Shown: positions 1 through 8,451, counted from the stretch's first letter. The stretch: 64,000 nucleotides of DNA from Streptomyces anulatus (GCF_014650675.1 NZ_BMVK01000008.1:248001-312000); one strand, 5' to 3'. Notes: generated from the letters alone by a model not told the origin. Translations and numbers: made by a program.

Positions 1-75
1 CACGGGTCGGAGCGCACGTCTCATCGGACGGACACGGTTACGGAGCCGTGCCACCGAGGGACTACGCTCCGTCCC

Positions 76-1194
76 GTGGCCGACATCCAGATTCCCGCTG
101 ACATCAAGCCCGCAGACGGACGCTTCGGCGCCGGTCCTTCCAAGGTGCGGACGGAGGCGCTCGACGCGCTGGCCGCCACCGGCACCTCTCTCCTCGGCAC
201 GTCCCACCGCCAGGCCCCGGTCAAGAACCTGGTCGGCGAGGTACGGGACGGCGTGCGCAGCCTCTTCTCCCTCCCCGAGGGGTACGAGGTCATCCTCGGC
301 AACGGCGGCTCGACCGCCTTCTGGGACGTCGCGACGCACGGTCTGATCGAGTCGAAGTCCCAGCACCTGAACTTCGGCGAGTTCTCGTCGAAGTTCGCCA
401 AGGCCGCGAAGCTCGCGCCCTGGCTGTCCGACCCCACCGTCATCGCCTCCGACCCGGGCACCCACCCGGACCCGAAGGCCGAGGCGGGCGTCGACGTCTA
501 CGCCTTCACCCACAACGAGACCTCCACCGGTGTCGCGGCCCCGGTCAAGCGCGTCGCGGGCGCCGACGAGGGCGCCCTCGTCCTGGTGGACGCCACCTCC
601 GGCGCGGGCGGCCTGCCGGTCGACATCACCGAGAGCGACGTCTACTACTTCGCCCCGCAGAAGTCCTTCGCCTCCGACGGCGGCCTGTGGATCGCCGTGT
701 TCTCCCCGGCCGCCCTGGAGCGCGCCGCCCGGATCCACGCCTCGGGCCGGCACATCCCGGAGTTCTTCTCGCTGCCGACGGCGATCGACAACTCCCTCAA
801 GAACCAGACGTACAACACCCCGGCGCTCTCCACGCTCTTCCTGCTGAACGAGCAGCTGAAGTGGATGAACACCCAGGGCGGCCTGGACTTCACGACGGGC
901 CGCACGGCCGCGTCCTCCCAGAACCTCTACGGCTGGGCCGACGAGTCCAAGTACGCCACTCCGTTCGTCACGGACCCGGCGAAGCGCTCGCAGGTCATCG
1001 GCACGATCGACTTCGCGGACGAGATCGACGCGGCGGCCGTCGCCAAGGTGCTGCGCGCCAACGGCATCGTGGACACCGAGCCGTACCGCAAGCTGGGCCG
1101 CAACCAGCTGCGCGTGGCGATGTTCCCGGCGATCGACCCGGCGGACGTCCAGGCGCTGACGGCGTGCATCGACTATGTGATCGAGAAGCTGTAG
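76..1194 (+). CDS. serC: Phosphoserine aminotransferase
   Basis: A 372-residue class V PLP aminotransferase of the actinobacterial SerC type. It converts 3-phosphohydroxypyruvate and glutamate to phosphoserine in the cytosolic serine pathway, and often also serves pyridoxine synthesis. The N-terminal GRFGAGPSKVR and the PLP-lysine motif FAPQKSFASDGG (Lys about residue 196) are diagnostic, and the length is normal for the actinobacterial family. The start is a GTG with no Shine-Dalgarno sequence. A TACGCT hexamer at 63-68 lies seven bases before it, which suggests a leaderless message. The gene stands alone and a hairpin terminator follows it. Codon use matches the neighbours and nothing looks damaged. 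Confidence 0.96.
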   Translation: MADIQIPADIKPADGRFGAGPSKVRTEALDALAATGTSLLGTSHRQAPVKNLVGEVRDGVRSLFSLPEGYEVILGNGGSTAFWDVATHGLIESKSQHLNFGEFSSKFAKAAKLAPWLSDPTVIASDPGTHPDPKAEAGVDVYAFTHNETSTGVAAPVKRVAGADEGALVLVDATSGAGGLPVDITESDVYYFAPQKSFASDGGLWIAVFSPAALERAARIHASGRHIPEFFSLPTAIDNSLKNQTYNTPALSTLFLLNEQLKWMNTQGGLDFTTGRTAASSQNLYGWADESKYATPFVTDPAKRSQVIGTIDFADEIDAAAVAKVLRANGIVDTEPYRKLGRNQLRVAMFPAIDPADVQALTACIDYVIEKL

Positions 1195-1222
1195 CTCTTC
1201 GGTTCTGTACGACTGTACGGAG

Positions 1223-1255
1223 ACGGCCCGGCACCCACGCGGTGTGCCGGGCCGT
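1223..1255 (+). terminator. Intrinsic terminator after serC
   Basis: Twelve-base perfect stem ACGGCCCGGCAC / GTGCCGGGCCGT around a nine-base loop, followed by TTCTGCTT. It lies 29 bases after the serC stop and before the next gene on the same strand, so it should isolate serC. Confidence 0.85.
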
Positions 1256-1357
1256 TTCTGCTTCACTCGGCCGGGTGGCATATGCCAGAAGCGCGATCTT
1301 CGGCTGTCCCGTCCTACGATGATGCTCTCGACACCAGCCCATTCCAGGAGGCCCGCA

Positions 1358-1969
1358 ATGTCTGCAGCAGCAGTCGAGCACCCCTGTGACGATGAGCCGG
1401 AAACGTTGCTGGAAACGGCCAACCGTCTCACCGAGCAGCTTCCGGGGCATCGCGTCGAGATCATCGGAGGCGTCATCACCGTGGCCCCACCTGCGGACGG
1501 CCCGCACGCCAACGCGCTGACCACGCTCATGGTCCCCTTCATTGCGGCAGGTCTCCATGGCGAGGAGTCGAGAGTCCTCCAAGCCATCGGCCTCTGGCTC
1601 CCCGGCGGCCCTCAGGACTTCGCGATCCCCGACCTGGCGATCGTCGACGCAGACTTCGACGAGCACCCGCGCGAGAACAACAGTTACGACCCCGCCTGCT
1701 TCCGCCTGGTCCTGGAGGTCACCTCCGGGAACTACCAGAACGACCTCCGCAACAAGGTCACCGCCTACGCCCAGGCCAAGATCCCGGTGTACGTGATCGT
1801 CGACCGCAAGCACGGCCGGGTCCACGTCCTGACCGAACCCCTCCCCGGCGGCTACGACCGCCACGAGGTCTACGCCCCCGGCCAGCAGGCCCCGCTGCCC
1901 GCCTCGATCGGTGCCGAGGTCTCCCTGAACGTCGACGAGCTGGTGCGGGCAGGCCGCCCGAAACGCTGA
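1358..1969 (+). CDS. Uma2-family (DUF820) nuclease-fold protein
   Basis: A 203-residue protein of the Uma2/DUF820 family, which has a restriction-endonuclease-like fold and is heavily expanded in streptomycetes and cyanobacteria; its biological role is not established. The core PDLAIVDADF followed by RLVLEVTSGNYQNDLRNKVTAYAQAKIPVY carries the expected D...E-V-x(n)-K pattern of a PD-(D/E)XK centre. The ATG at 1358 was chosen because AGGAGG ends seven bases before it; the reading frame is open further upstream but without a better site. It converges on the DUF4259 gene with nine bases between the two stops. No partner gene suggests a specific function. Confidence 0.82.
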   Translation: MSAAAVEHPCDDEPETLLETANRLTEQLPGHRVEIIGGVITVAPPADGPHANALTTLMVPFIAAGLHGEESRVLQAIGLWLPGGPQDFAIPDLAIVDADFDEHPRENNSYDPACFRLVLEVTSGNYQNDLRNKVTAYAQAKIPVYVIVDRKHGRVHVLTEPLPGGYDRHEVYAPGQQAPLPASIGAEVSLNVDELVRAGRPKR

Positions 1970-1978
1970 GGACGCGGC

Positions 1979-2392
1979 CTACTCCCCCGACGCCCCCACC
2001 AGCACCGCCCGCAGCGCGGCTATCCCGGCCAGCCACGCCTGGTCCTCACCGGCCTCCGCCCACAGGTCCAGCGGCTCCGCGTTCTCCGCGGTGAGGCGGT
2101 CCAGGGCACGGACGGCCAGCGGGCGCAGGTCGGCGGGGAGCGGCGGCAGGGGCTCCTTCGGGCCGTACGCGGTGGTGACGGGCTCTCCTCCGGGGCACTG
2201 CGCGGCGATCAGCGCGGCGGCGGCCACCGCCTCCTCCCCGCAGTCCGCGTACTGCTCCGGCCCGGTGTCCGCGATGGCGCTCAGCACGTCCCGGAGCACG
2301 TCGGCCTTCTTGCCGGGCTCCGCGTCGTCGACCCGTCCGCCGAAGTCGGCCGCGGTGTCGTTGTCGAAGTGGCCGATGTCCCAGGCGCCCAT
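1979..2392 (-). CDS. DUF4259 domain protein
   Basis: A 137-residue soluble protein. The N-terminal MGAWDIGHFDNDTAADF is typical of DUF4259 proteins, whose function is unknown. The rest is helical and acidic, with no signal peptide or membrane segment. A GAGGGGG ribosome-binding site lies four bases upstream of the ATG. It sits tail-to-tail with the Uma2-type gene and upstream of the gas vesicle operon end, but nothing ties it to either. Family assignment is fairly safe; role unknown. Confidence 0.85.
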   Translation of the reverse strand: MGAWDIGHFDNDTAADFGGRVDDAEPGKKADVLRDVLSAIADTGPEQYADCGEEAVAAAALIAAQCPGGEPVTTAYGPKEPLPPLPADLRPLAVRALDRLTAENAEPLDLWAEAGEDQAWLAGIAALRAVLVGASGE

Positions 2393-2484
2393 GGGGTCCC
2401 CCTCAATCCGCTGTGCCGGTCAACCCGTCGTGCCGGTGTCCCCATCCTCACAGCCACCACTGACAACCGGCCGCCCTGTCGGGC

Positions 2485-2982
2485 TCACAGCACGCGGGAA
2501 CGCTTTCCGGAACCGCCGCCGTCCGAACCGTCCTCTTCCTCGTCGTCCTCGTCCGGGACGTGCACATCGAAGACGTTGATGTTGATCTCGACGACCTCCA
2601 GCCCGGTCATCGTCTCCACGGCGTCGATGACGTGCGTGCGGATCCGGTCGGCCAGCTCATGGATCGGAACGCCGTACTCCACCTCGACGTCGACGTCGAT
2701 CGCCGTCTGTTTCTCGCCCACCTCGACCTTCACGGTCCGTCCCTTGCCCGAGGACCCGGACACTCTGCCCGTCACGGCGCCCAGTGCCTTCGACGCGCCC
2801 TTGCCCACCGAGTGAACGCCGTCGGTCTCGCGGATGGCGATGGCCGCGATGGTGGCCACGACGCCGTCGGCGATGGTGGTCCTGCCGCGCACGTCGCTGC
2901 CCTGGTTCCCGCCGCTCGTCTCCGGATTTCCGCTCCGGGATTCGATGTCGACCATGTCTGCCTCACAGAGAGTGATTGCCAC
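2485..2982 (-). CDS. Asp23/Gls24 (DUF322) family protein
   Basis: A 165-residue protein of the Asp23/Gls24 envelope stress family. The domain spans about residues 33-140, from RTTIADGVVATIAAIAIRE through the VEVEYGVPIHELADRIR region to VVEININVFDV; an acidic then basic tail follows (residues 143-165). Members are membrane-proximal accessory proteins in Gram-positive bacteria. The GTG at 2982 has GGAGGAG seven bases upstream; an ATG at 2955 is a weaker alternative. It lies 81 bases after gvpK on the same strand and is probably the last cistron of the gas vesicle operon, which is where similar genes occur in other streptomycetes. A role in vesicle or envelope function is inference. Confidence 0.88.
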   Translation of the reverse strand: MAITLCEADMVDIESRSGNPETSGGNQGSDVRGRTTIADGVVATIAAIAIRETDGVHSVGKGASKALGAVTGRVSGSSGKGRTVKVEVGEKQTAIDVDVEVEYGVPIHELADRIRTHVIDAVETMTGLEVVEININVFDVHVPDEDDEEEDGSDGGGSGKRSRVL

Positions 2983-3063
2983 GGGCGCTCCTCCCCGCCC
3001 GTGCGGGCCCCCTCATTCACTCTCCGCCCGCCTGCGGCCATCCGCCATTCGGGGTACCGGGCC

Positions 3064-3360
3064 TCAGTCGCGGGGCAGCAGCGTCCCCAGCGGTCCGAGG
3101 TCCAGATTGAGGTCCTCGGGTCGCACGCCGTGCTGGTCGCAGAGCTCCTTCATCCGCTGGTCGAGCAGCATGAGCGTGGTCCCGATCTCCTCGACCTGCT
3201 CGTCACTGAGGTCACCCTGTTCGACCCGGCGGATCGCCTGCCGCTCCATCAACTGCCGGAGAAGCTCCACCACGGTGAGGACCAGGGCCACCAGGTCCCG
3301 CCCCATCTGCTCGGAGTCCAGGTCGACCCGTGAGCCCGGGGCCCGGCCCGAGCCCGTCAC
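3064..3360 (-). CDS. gvpK: Gas vesicle protein GvpK
   Basis: A 98-residue GvpK homologue. GvpK is an accessory protein needed for gas vesicle assembly in organisms where this has been tested. The conserved block is visible: DLDSEQMGRDLVALVLTVVE followed by LLRQLMERQAIRRVEQGDLS and a C-terminal LNLDLGPLGTLLPRD. The GTG start overlaps the gvpS stop (GTGA), so the two are translationally coupled. Size is normal. It is the last canonical gvp gene of the operon. Confidence 0.95.
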   Translation of the reverse strand: MTGSGRAPGSRVDLDSEQMGRDLVALVLTVVELLRQLMERQAIRRVEQGDLSDEQVEEIGTTLMLLDQRMKELCDQHGVRPEDLNLDLGPLGTLLPRD

Positions 3361-3590
3361 AACGGGCCCCCGTCGGCCCAGGGCGCCGGAACCCGCTCGC
3401 TGACCGAGGACAGCAGGGCGTGCAGTGACACCCGCACCAGAGGTACGTCGGCGATGGCGATCACCAGGTCCCCGCTGACGACGACACCGGTCGCCAGAAC
3501 ACGGTCCAGCAGGTCGACCAGCGGCACCCCGATGGGCCCGCTCAAGGGCTCCGGGCTGTCCCAGGGCACCACCGCGCGCTCCGCCGCCAC
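3357..3590 (-). CDS. gvpS: Gas vesicle protein GvpS (GvpA family)
   Basis: A 77-residue member of the GvpA/J/S structural family. The family core is seen as PLVDLLDRVLATGVVVSGDL then VIAIADVPLVRVSLHALLSS, the amphipathic sheet-helix unit that forms or caps the vesicle wall. It starts with GTG two bases after the gvpL stop and ends in a GTGA overlap with gvpK. It lacks the long charged tails of GvpA and GvpJ in this cluster, which makes it the minimal version of the fold here. Confidence 0.92.
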   Translation of the reverse strand: MAAERAVVPWDSPEPLSGPIGVPLVDLLDRVLATGVVVSGDLVIAIADVPLVRVSLHALLSSVSERVPAPWADGGPL

Positions 3591-3592
3591 GG

Positions 3593-4414
3593 CTACACCT
3601 CCCCGACGAAGGAGTACGGCACCCAGGGGCCGGTCAGCTCGATCATCGCCCCGGTCCGCTCACCCAATCCCCGTACCAGCACGCCCAGTTCTTCCGACCG
3701 GTGCTCGGCGACGAGGTAGGTCGCGTTGAGCACGTGCACCCTGCCGTCACCTCCCGGTACGGCTCCGTGCGTACGGAGGCGGCGCGACGCGGCGGCCACC
3801 TCACGGAGTTCGGCGTCCACGGATTCCGCGACGGACAGGGCCCGTTCCCGGCGCTGCTCTCGTCGCTCCTGGACCCCGCGTCTGCGGTTCAGGTAGGCGA
3901 GCCCCGCACCGGCGGCGGGAGCTTCGAGCCCGCCGCCTCCGACGGTGACGGGTTCCGCTACCTCGGGGGCGGTCGCAGGCTCGTACACCTTCACGCCCCA
4001 CTCGGCGTGGTGCGCGATGCGCTTCAGCACCCGGTGGAAGCGGTGTGCCTCGTCGTCGAGAGCGCGGCGGGCCCGGTCGTCGTCGTGGTAGAGCGTGGCG
4101 AGGGGCAGCGGTACGGCGGGCCCGTGAGCGGCCGCGGCGGACACGACCTCGTGGTGGGCCCGTGCGTATCGCTCGATCTCCCGCGGGTCGGAGAGCCGCG
4201 ACTGCCAGACCTCGTCCGTGAAGTCGGCGGCAGGAACGGTCTGGACCACAGCGGTCAGCGGTCCGGAGGGCAGCAGCCGGACGGCCGCACCGCCGGGCAT
4301 ACCGACCAGGCCGGTGACATCGGCCGTGCGCGTGGCACGGGTGCCCCGACAGACGGCGAACACGTACGTGACACCGGTGTCCGGAGCCTGGTCCCGGTGG
4401 GCGCGATGCGTCAT
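3593..4414 (-). CDS. gvpL: Gas vesicle protein GvpL (GvpF/L family)
   Basis: A 273-residue GvpL/GvpF-family protein. These are accessory proteins of vesicle nucleation and contact the small structural proteins. The N-terminal YVFAVCRG and C-terminal ELTGPWVPYSFVGEV are the family's terminal signatures, and the middle HHEVVSAAAAHGPAVPLPLA matches the conserved second motif. The ATG overlaps the gvpJ stop (ATGA). A linker of about residues 165-185 replaces sequence found in GvpF and gives it a slightly longer central part. It is paralogous to gvpF in this operon. Confidence 0.93.
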   Translation of the reverse strand: MTHRAHRDQAPDTGVTYVFAVCRGTRATRTADVTGLVGMPGGAAVRLLPSGPLTAVVQTVPAADFTDEVWQSRLSDPREIERYARAHHEVVSAAAAHGPAVPLPLATLYHDDDRARRALDDEAHRFHRVLKRIAHHAEWGVKVYEPATAPEVAEPVTVGGGGLEAPAAGAGLAYLNRRRGVQERREQRRERALSVAESVDAELREVAAASRRLRTHGAVPGGDGRVHVLNATYLVAEHRSEELGVLVRGLGERTGAMIELTGPWVPYSFVGEV

Positions 4415-4797
4415 CTCTGCCCGGTCTCCTTGCTGTCGGTTCTGCGGGCGCTTCGGTCCGGGCCGGGGTCGCGGTCCTCGTCCGTCGCCGGTTCGAGGGC
4501 CTGGAGGCGTTCCCGCAGCCGGCGGTTCTCGTCCTCCAGAGCGTTGCGCGAGGCTCGGGAACTGAGGGCCGGATCGGTCTCCCACCAGTCGATTCCCGCC
4601 TTCTTCGCGGTGTCGACGGATGCCACGAAGAGGCGGAGCCGGATGGTGAGGAGTTCGATGTCGAGCAGGTCGATCTTGATGTCCCCGGCGATGACGATGC
4701 CCTTGTCCAGGACGCGTTCGAGAATGTCGGCGAGGTTGGTGGTCCCGGGGCCGTTGGCCGGCGGCGGCCCTCCCTGGCGGAAGTCGAGGTCGGTCAC
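4411..4797 (-). CDS. gvpJ: Gas vesicle protein GvpJ (GvpA family)
   Basis: A 128-residue GvpA-family protein. The structural core NLADILERVLDKGIVIAGDI then IDLLDIELLTIRLRLFVASV occupies about residues 21-62, followed by a WWETDPAL motif typical of GvpJ and a heptad-rich coiled-coil-like segment (ALEDENRRLRERLQALE). The GTG start overlaps the gvpZ stop (GTGA). GvpJ-type proteins act as minor wall or nucleation components. The charged C-terminal 25 residues are not part of the conserved fold. Confidence 0.94.
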   Translation of the reverse strand: MTDLDFRQGGPPPANGPGTTNLADILERVLDKGIVIAGDIKIDLLDIELLTIRLRLFVASVDTAKKAGIDWWETDPALSSRASRNALEDENRRLRERLQALEPATDEDRDPGPDRSARRTDSKETGQR

Positions 4798-5891
4798 CGC
4801 GAGGCCCCCGACCGGCGCTTGCGGCCGCGCTTCGGAGCGGGCGGCTCCTCCGGCTCCTCCTCGTCCTCCTCCGGTTCCTCGTCCTCGTCTTCCTCGTCCG
4901 GTTCCTCGTCTTCCTCCGGTTCCTCGCCCTCCTCGTCGTAGTCCTCTTCCTCTTCCTCGTCTTCCTCCTCGGGCTCCTCTTCCCCGTCTTCCTCCTCGGG
5001 CTCCTCTTCCCCGTACTCCTCCTCGTCCTCCCCGTCCTCTGCCTCTTCCTCCTCCGCTTCCTCGCGCTCGACGGCTTCCTCGTGGCTGACCACGACCTCG
5101 CCGTCGCGGATCTCGCCGCGCCATCCCTCGGGCTCTTCTTCGGTGAGGGTCACGTACCGCTGGAAGTGCTTGAAGTCCAGCCGTACGCGGCGGCCCTGGG
5201 CGCGCCAGAGGTTGCCCGTCTTCTCGAAGAACCCGGACGGGTAGTACTCCATCACCAGCACGATCCGGGTCAGGTTCGGAGCCAGTTCATGGAAGCTGAT
5301 GGCTCCGCGTGTGCTGCCCTTGGCGCCCTCGGAGGTCCAGACGATCCGGTCGTCCGGCACCTGCTCCTGCACCGTGGCCTTGAAGCTGCGGGAGGAGGGG
5401 CCGACCTTGACCTTCCAGTCGCTCTCTTCGTCCTCGCCCTTCGAGACGCTCTGGACGCCCTTCATGAAGCCGCTGAACTCGTCGTACTGCGTCCAGGCGT
5501 CGTAGGCGGTACGCAGCGGAACGCCGACGTCCATCACCTCGATGATGTTCATGAACTTGCCGCCGCCGGCCTTGCGGTTGCCCTTGCCACCGCCCCCGCC
5601 GAACGCGCTCTTCGCCTTGTCCACCACCGCGTCCTTGGCCCCCTTGGCCTTCTCCGAGACGAACGCCTTCACCGGGGATTCGCCCTGGAGCACGCGGGAA
5701 CCGATGGCGGGCAGCGAGCCGCCGTTCTCGGCCGCGTCGGTCAACTGGCCGGTGAGGTCCTTGAGTTTGCCGCCCGCCTTCTCGGCGAGCGTCTGGACCT
5801 GAGCACTGGCGAACTTCGACAGTTCTTCTTTGATGCGGTCGACACCCGACTCCGCCGGAGCCTCGGATTCGTCCTTGTCCGTCGTTGCCAT
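4794..5891 (-). CDS. gvpZ: Gas vesicle-associated SRPBCC protein GvpZ
   Basis: A 365-residue protein in the position of actinomycete gvpZ. Residues 1-110 form a charged helical and glycine-rich leader. Residues about 112-255 form an SRPBCC (START-like, cyclase/dehydrase) domain starting at MNIIEVMDVGVPLRTAYDAW and including the ITRIVLVMEYYP-like strand region. Residues about 265-350 are a run made almost only of Glu, Asp and Pro, before a basic end. The SRPBCC fold binds hydrophobic ligands in other proteins; its job in vesicles is unknown. It follows gvpY by six bases and is coupled to gvpJ by a GTGA overlap. Confidence 0.9.
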   Translation of the reverse strand: MATTDKDESEAPAESGVDRIKEELSKFASAQVQTLAEKAGGKLKDLTGQLTDAAENGGSLPAIGSRVLQGESPVKAFVSEKAKGAKDAVVDKAKSAFGGGGGKGNRKAGGGKFMNIIEVMDVGVPLRTAYDAWTQYDEFSGFMKGVQSVSKGEDEESDWKVKVGPSSRSFKATVQEQVPDDRIVWTSEGAKGSTRGAISFHELAPNLTRIVLVMEYYPSGFFEKTGNLWRAQGRRVRLDFKHFQRYVTLTEEEPEGWRGEIRDGEVVVSHEEAVEREEAEEEEAEDGEDEEEYGEEEPEEEDGEEEPEEEDEEEEEDYDEEGEEPEEDEEPDEEDEDEEPEEDEEEPEEPPAPKRGRKRRSGASR

Positions 5892-5897
5892 GGCTGA

Positions 5898-6914
5898 CTA
5901 CCTCCGGCGGTCGGCGCGCTTGGATGCTGACCGCTTCGACGTCGCTGTCTTCTTCGCGGCAGACTTCTGAGGGGCGGACTTCTTGGCCGTGGACTTCTTG
6001 GCGGCAGACTTCTTGGCCGGGGCGGTCTTCTTCGCCGACTTCTTCGCTGCCGACTTCTTGGCCGGCGACTTCTTGGCCGGCGACTTCTTCGCGGGAGCGG
6101 CCTTCTTGGCCGGGGCCGACTTCTTGGCCGGCGCCGACTTCTTGGCGGGAGTGGCCTTCTTGGCCGAGGCCTTCTTCGCGGGAGCGGCCTTCTTGGCCGG
6201 GGCCTTCTTCGCGGGAGCGGCCTTCTTCGTCGCTGCCTTCTTGGCCGGAGCGGTCTTCTTCCCGGCCTGCTTCCTGGCCGGTGCCGCCTTCCTGGCGGGG
6301 GACTTCCTCGGCCTGGACGGTTGCGGCGGGGCCTCCTCCTCTTCGAACTCCTCTTCCTCCTCGGGCTCCTCGCCTTCGTCCTCTTCCTCTTCCTCTTCGC
6401 CCTCTTCCTCTTCGCCCTCTTCCTCCTCGGGCTCCTCGTCCTCGTCCTCCTCGTCCTCCTCTTCTTCCTCTTCTTCCTCTTCCTCGCCCTCCGGCTCTTC
6501 CTCGGCCTCCGGCTCTTCCTCGGCCTCCGGCTCTTCCTCGGCCTCCTCGTACTCGTCCTCGTACTCGCCCTCGTCCTCTTCGTCCGCCTCGTCGTCCGGT
6601 GCCGCCGTGAGCCGGGCCGTCCGGTCGCCGATGGCGTCCGCCAGGGAAGCCATGGAGCGGTTGGCGGCGGCCGTCACCGCCTGGCGTCCCGCGTCGAGAA
6701 CCTCCCCCCGCAACTGCTCCTGCAACTCGGCGACTTGCGGGACCTCACCGAGCCTGCGCATCCCTTCGGCCGCCAGCTGGCGGGGTTCGAGTCCGAACCG
6801 GCGCCCTGCCAGGTACGTCGCGACGCTCAGCGCCAACCGGCCCTTCTTCGTCCGGCCCAGCACATATCCGCCCACTACGGCGGCTGCGAGCGCCACCTTT
6901 GCCTGGTCATCCAT
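5898..6914 (-). CDS. gvpY: Gas vesicle cluster protein GvpY, acidic/histone-like tail
   Basis: A 338-residue protein at the gvpY position of the actinomycete cluster. Residues 1-105 are a small conserved helical domain with an Ala/Gly-rich N-terminal segment (ALAAAVVGGYVLGRTKKGRL). Residues about 107-194 are nearly all Glu/Asp. Residues about 201-338 are Lys/Ala/Pro/Ser repeats of the KKAAPAKK type, like the tail of histone H1 or actinobacterial nucleoid proteins. The ATG at 6914 has AGAAGG eight bases upstream and overlaps gvpG by eight bases. The tail should bind nucleic acid or acidic partners such as the acidic tract of GvpZ; that is inference. Confidence 0.87.
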   Translation of the reverse strand: MDDQAKVALAAAVVGGYVLGRTKKGRLALSVATYLAGRRFGLEPRQLAAEGMRRLGEVPQVAELQEQLRGEVLDAGRQAVTAAANRSMASLADAIGDRTARLTAAPDDEADEEDEGEYEDEYEEAEEEPEAEEEPEAEEEPEGEEEEEEEEEEDEEDEDEEPEEEEGEEEEGEEEEEEDEGEEPEEEEEFEEEEAPPQPSRPRKSPARKAAPARKQAGKKTAPAKKAATKKAAPAKKAPAKKAAPAKKASAKKATPAKKSAPAKKSAPAKKAAPAKKSPAKKSPAKKSAAKKSAKKTAPAKKSAAKKSTAKKSAPQKSAAKKTATSKRSASKRADRRR

Positions 6915-7173
6915 GTCTGTCACCTTCTGTCGTCGGTGTCCGGCCGGTCTGCGCGGCGTACAACCGGTCGAGCAGCCTTTCCTCTTCTGCCTCGAACTCG
7001 TCCAGCCCGATGTGCCCCTCGTCGAGCTCCTGGTTGAGTGCCGCAAGCTGCGCGCGGATCACCCCGGGGTCGTAGAGTTCACGCTCGGCTGCGTCCTGCA
7101 ACCGCTCCGCGATCCACATCACGCCCCGGGCGGGCGCGAGGGGGAGCAGCAGCACTCCGGAGATCAGCCCCAT
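6907..7173 (-). CDS. gvpG: Gas vesicle protein GvpG
   Basis: An 88-residue GvpG homologue. The hydrophobic N-terminal GLISGVLLLPLAPARGVMWI followed by the amphipathic helix AERLQDAAERELYDPGVIRA is the family hallmark. GvpG is an essential accessory factor in characterised systems. It begins two bases after the gvpF stop and overlaps gvpY, so it is part of the coupled chain. Length is normal. Confidence 0.94.
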   Translation of the reverse strand: MGLISGVLLLPLAPARGVMWIAERLQDAAERELYDPGVIRAQLAALNQELDEGHIGLDEFEAEEERLLDRLYAAQTGRTPTTEGDRHG

Positions 7174-7175
7174 CG

Positions 7176-7961
7176 TCAGCCCCCACCGACCGGTGCGGGC
7201 GGGCTCACATTGCCGGCGCCGACGAAGCTGTAACAGGGCAGCGGGCCCGCGACGCGGAGCTCGACGTGGTCGCGATGGGCCGCCGCGAAACGCTCGGCGG
7301 TCGCACGGAACCGGTCGCTGTCGGCCTGCGCCACGAGGAAGGACAGGTTGAGCGCGCAGCCAGGAACCTCGGGGCCCTCGGCCGTCGCCCGAGCCATCGG
7401 GGCCAGATCGCGCAGCGCCCGCCGTCCCGCCTCGCCCGCCCGGCGTGCCAGGGCGGACGCGACGGCCGCGCCCAGGCGCACATTGGCCTCGTACCCGGGC
7501 CGCCTGCGGGTTTCGTCGCGCAGCCGCCGCACGGTCGCGTCGCCCGCCACGAGTGCGGCCAGGGAGTCGTGGGCCGGCAAGGCCTTGACGTTCATCTCGA
7601 TGTGCCCGGCGACCCGGTCCAGGGCGGCGAGGTGGCCCGGCTCCGCCGCGGTCAGCTGGGCGCGCAGCGCGTCCTCGTCCGGTGCGACCATGCCGAAGCG
7701 CATCGGCAGGACGGGCCCGCTGCCCGCCAGGCGCGTCAGGAGCTCCTGGTGTGCCAGCAGGTCACGCCGCCGGGCCCGCAACTGTGCGGGGGAGGCGCTG
7801 ACGACCGCGGCCACCGGGCCGACGGCGACCGTCCGCAGCGGGGCGGGCGGGCTGCCGACGCCCCCGGACTTCCGGGGCAGCGGCGTTCCGGCCCGGACGA
7901 CCGCGTACACGTAGAGACCCGGTCCGTCGGCCGTGCCCGCCCCCGGGCCGTCCGCGCGCAC
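7176..7961 (-). CDS. gvpF: Gas vesicle protein GvpF (GvpF/L family)
   Basis: A 261-residue GvpF/L-family accessory protein. The signatures are YVYAVVRAG near the N-terminus, LLAHQELLTRLAGSGPVLPM in the middle with the RFG motif after it, and LRVAGPLPCYSFVGA at the end. The GTG at 7961 was chosen because it lies one base after the gvpA stop; the frame is open far upstream inside gvpA but that is overlap. It shares its fold with gvpL. No damage seen. Confidence 0.92.
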   Translation of the reverse strand: MRADGPGAGTADGPGLYVYAVVRAGTPLPRKSGGVGSPPAPLRTVAVGPVAAVVSASPAQLRARRRDLLAHQELLTRLAGSGPVLPMRFGMVAPDEDALRAQLTAAEPGHLAALDRVAGHIEMNVKALPAHDSLAALVAGDATVRRLRDETRRRPGYEANVRLGAAVASALARRAGEAGRRALRDLAPMARATAEGPEVPGCALNLSFLVAQADSDRFRATAERFAAAHRDHVELRVAGPLPCYSFVGAGNVSPPAPVGGG

Positions 7962-7962
7962 G

Positions 7963-8451
7963 TCAGGCCTCCGCCCTGCGGCGACGGCTCGTGCCACCGC
8001 TGCCACTGCTGCTGCGGGCGGGGGCACGGCGCTTCTTCGGGCGCTCCGGCCGTTCCTCCGCCTCTTCCTCGTCGTACTCGTCGTCATCGTCGGATCCGCC
8101 GGCCCCGACCGCCTTGCGTACGGTGTCGCCGACCGTCTCGGCGGCCTTGCGCACCTTCCGCTTGCCGATGGACCGGGCGGCTGAGCCGCTGAGCAGCTCG
8201 GGGACGGTCGTGCTGCCGGAGTCACGTTCGAGGTCGAGACGGTTGCACGCCTCGGCGAAGCGCAGGTAGGTGTCGACGCTCGCCACGACTATGCGCGCGT
8301 CGATCTTGAGGATCTCGATACCGACCAGGGAGACACGGACGAATACGTCGATCACCATGCCCCGGTCGAGAATGAGCTCCAGCACGTCGTAGAGCGTGCC
8401 GGCGCGGGGCGGGCACGGAGCGGTGCCGTCGACGTAACTCGTGGTCGTCAT
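7963..8451 (-). CDS. gvpA: Major gas vesicle structural protein GvpA, C-terminally extended
   Basis: A 162-residue GvpA-family protein. The wall-forming core (about residues 18-65) reads TLYDVLELILDRGMVIDVFV then RVSLVGIEILKIDARIVVAS, very close to canonical GvpA of 70-75 residues. The remaining about 95 residues are an actinomycete-type tail with an acidic stretch (DDDDEYDEEEAEE) and an Arg/Lys/Ser end. Such a tail would protrude from a normal vesicle wall, one reason why assembly of ordinary vesicles from this protein is doubtful. It starts 33 bases after gvpO. Confidence 0.94.
   Translation of the reverse strand: MTTTSYVDGTAPCPPRAGTLYDVLELILDRGMVIDVFVRVSLVGIEILKIDARIVVASVDTYLRFAEACNRLDLERDSGSTTVPELLSGSAARSIGKRKVRKAAETVGDTVRKAVGAGGSDDDDEYDEEEAEERPERPKKRRAPARSSSGSGGTSRRRRAEA

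Noticed and set aside
2784..3403. Plus-strand frames opposite the Asp23 and gvpK genes
   Set aside because: Arg/Ser/Pro-rich, no ribosome-binding site, and the minus-strand frames match known families.
5983..7233. Long plus-strand frame with Ser/Phe/Leu-rich translation opposite gvpY
   Set aside because: It is the mirror of the Glu- and Lys-rich codons of gvpY; no start signal and no homologous features.
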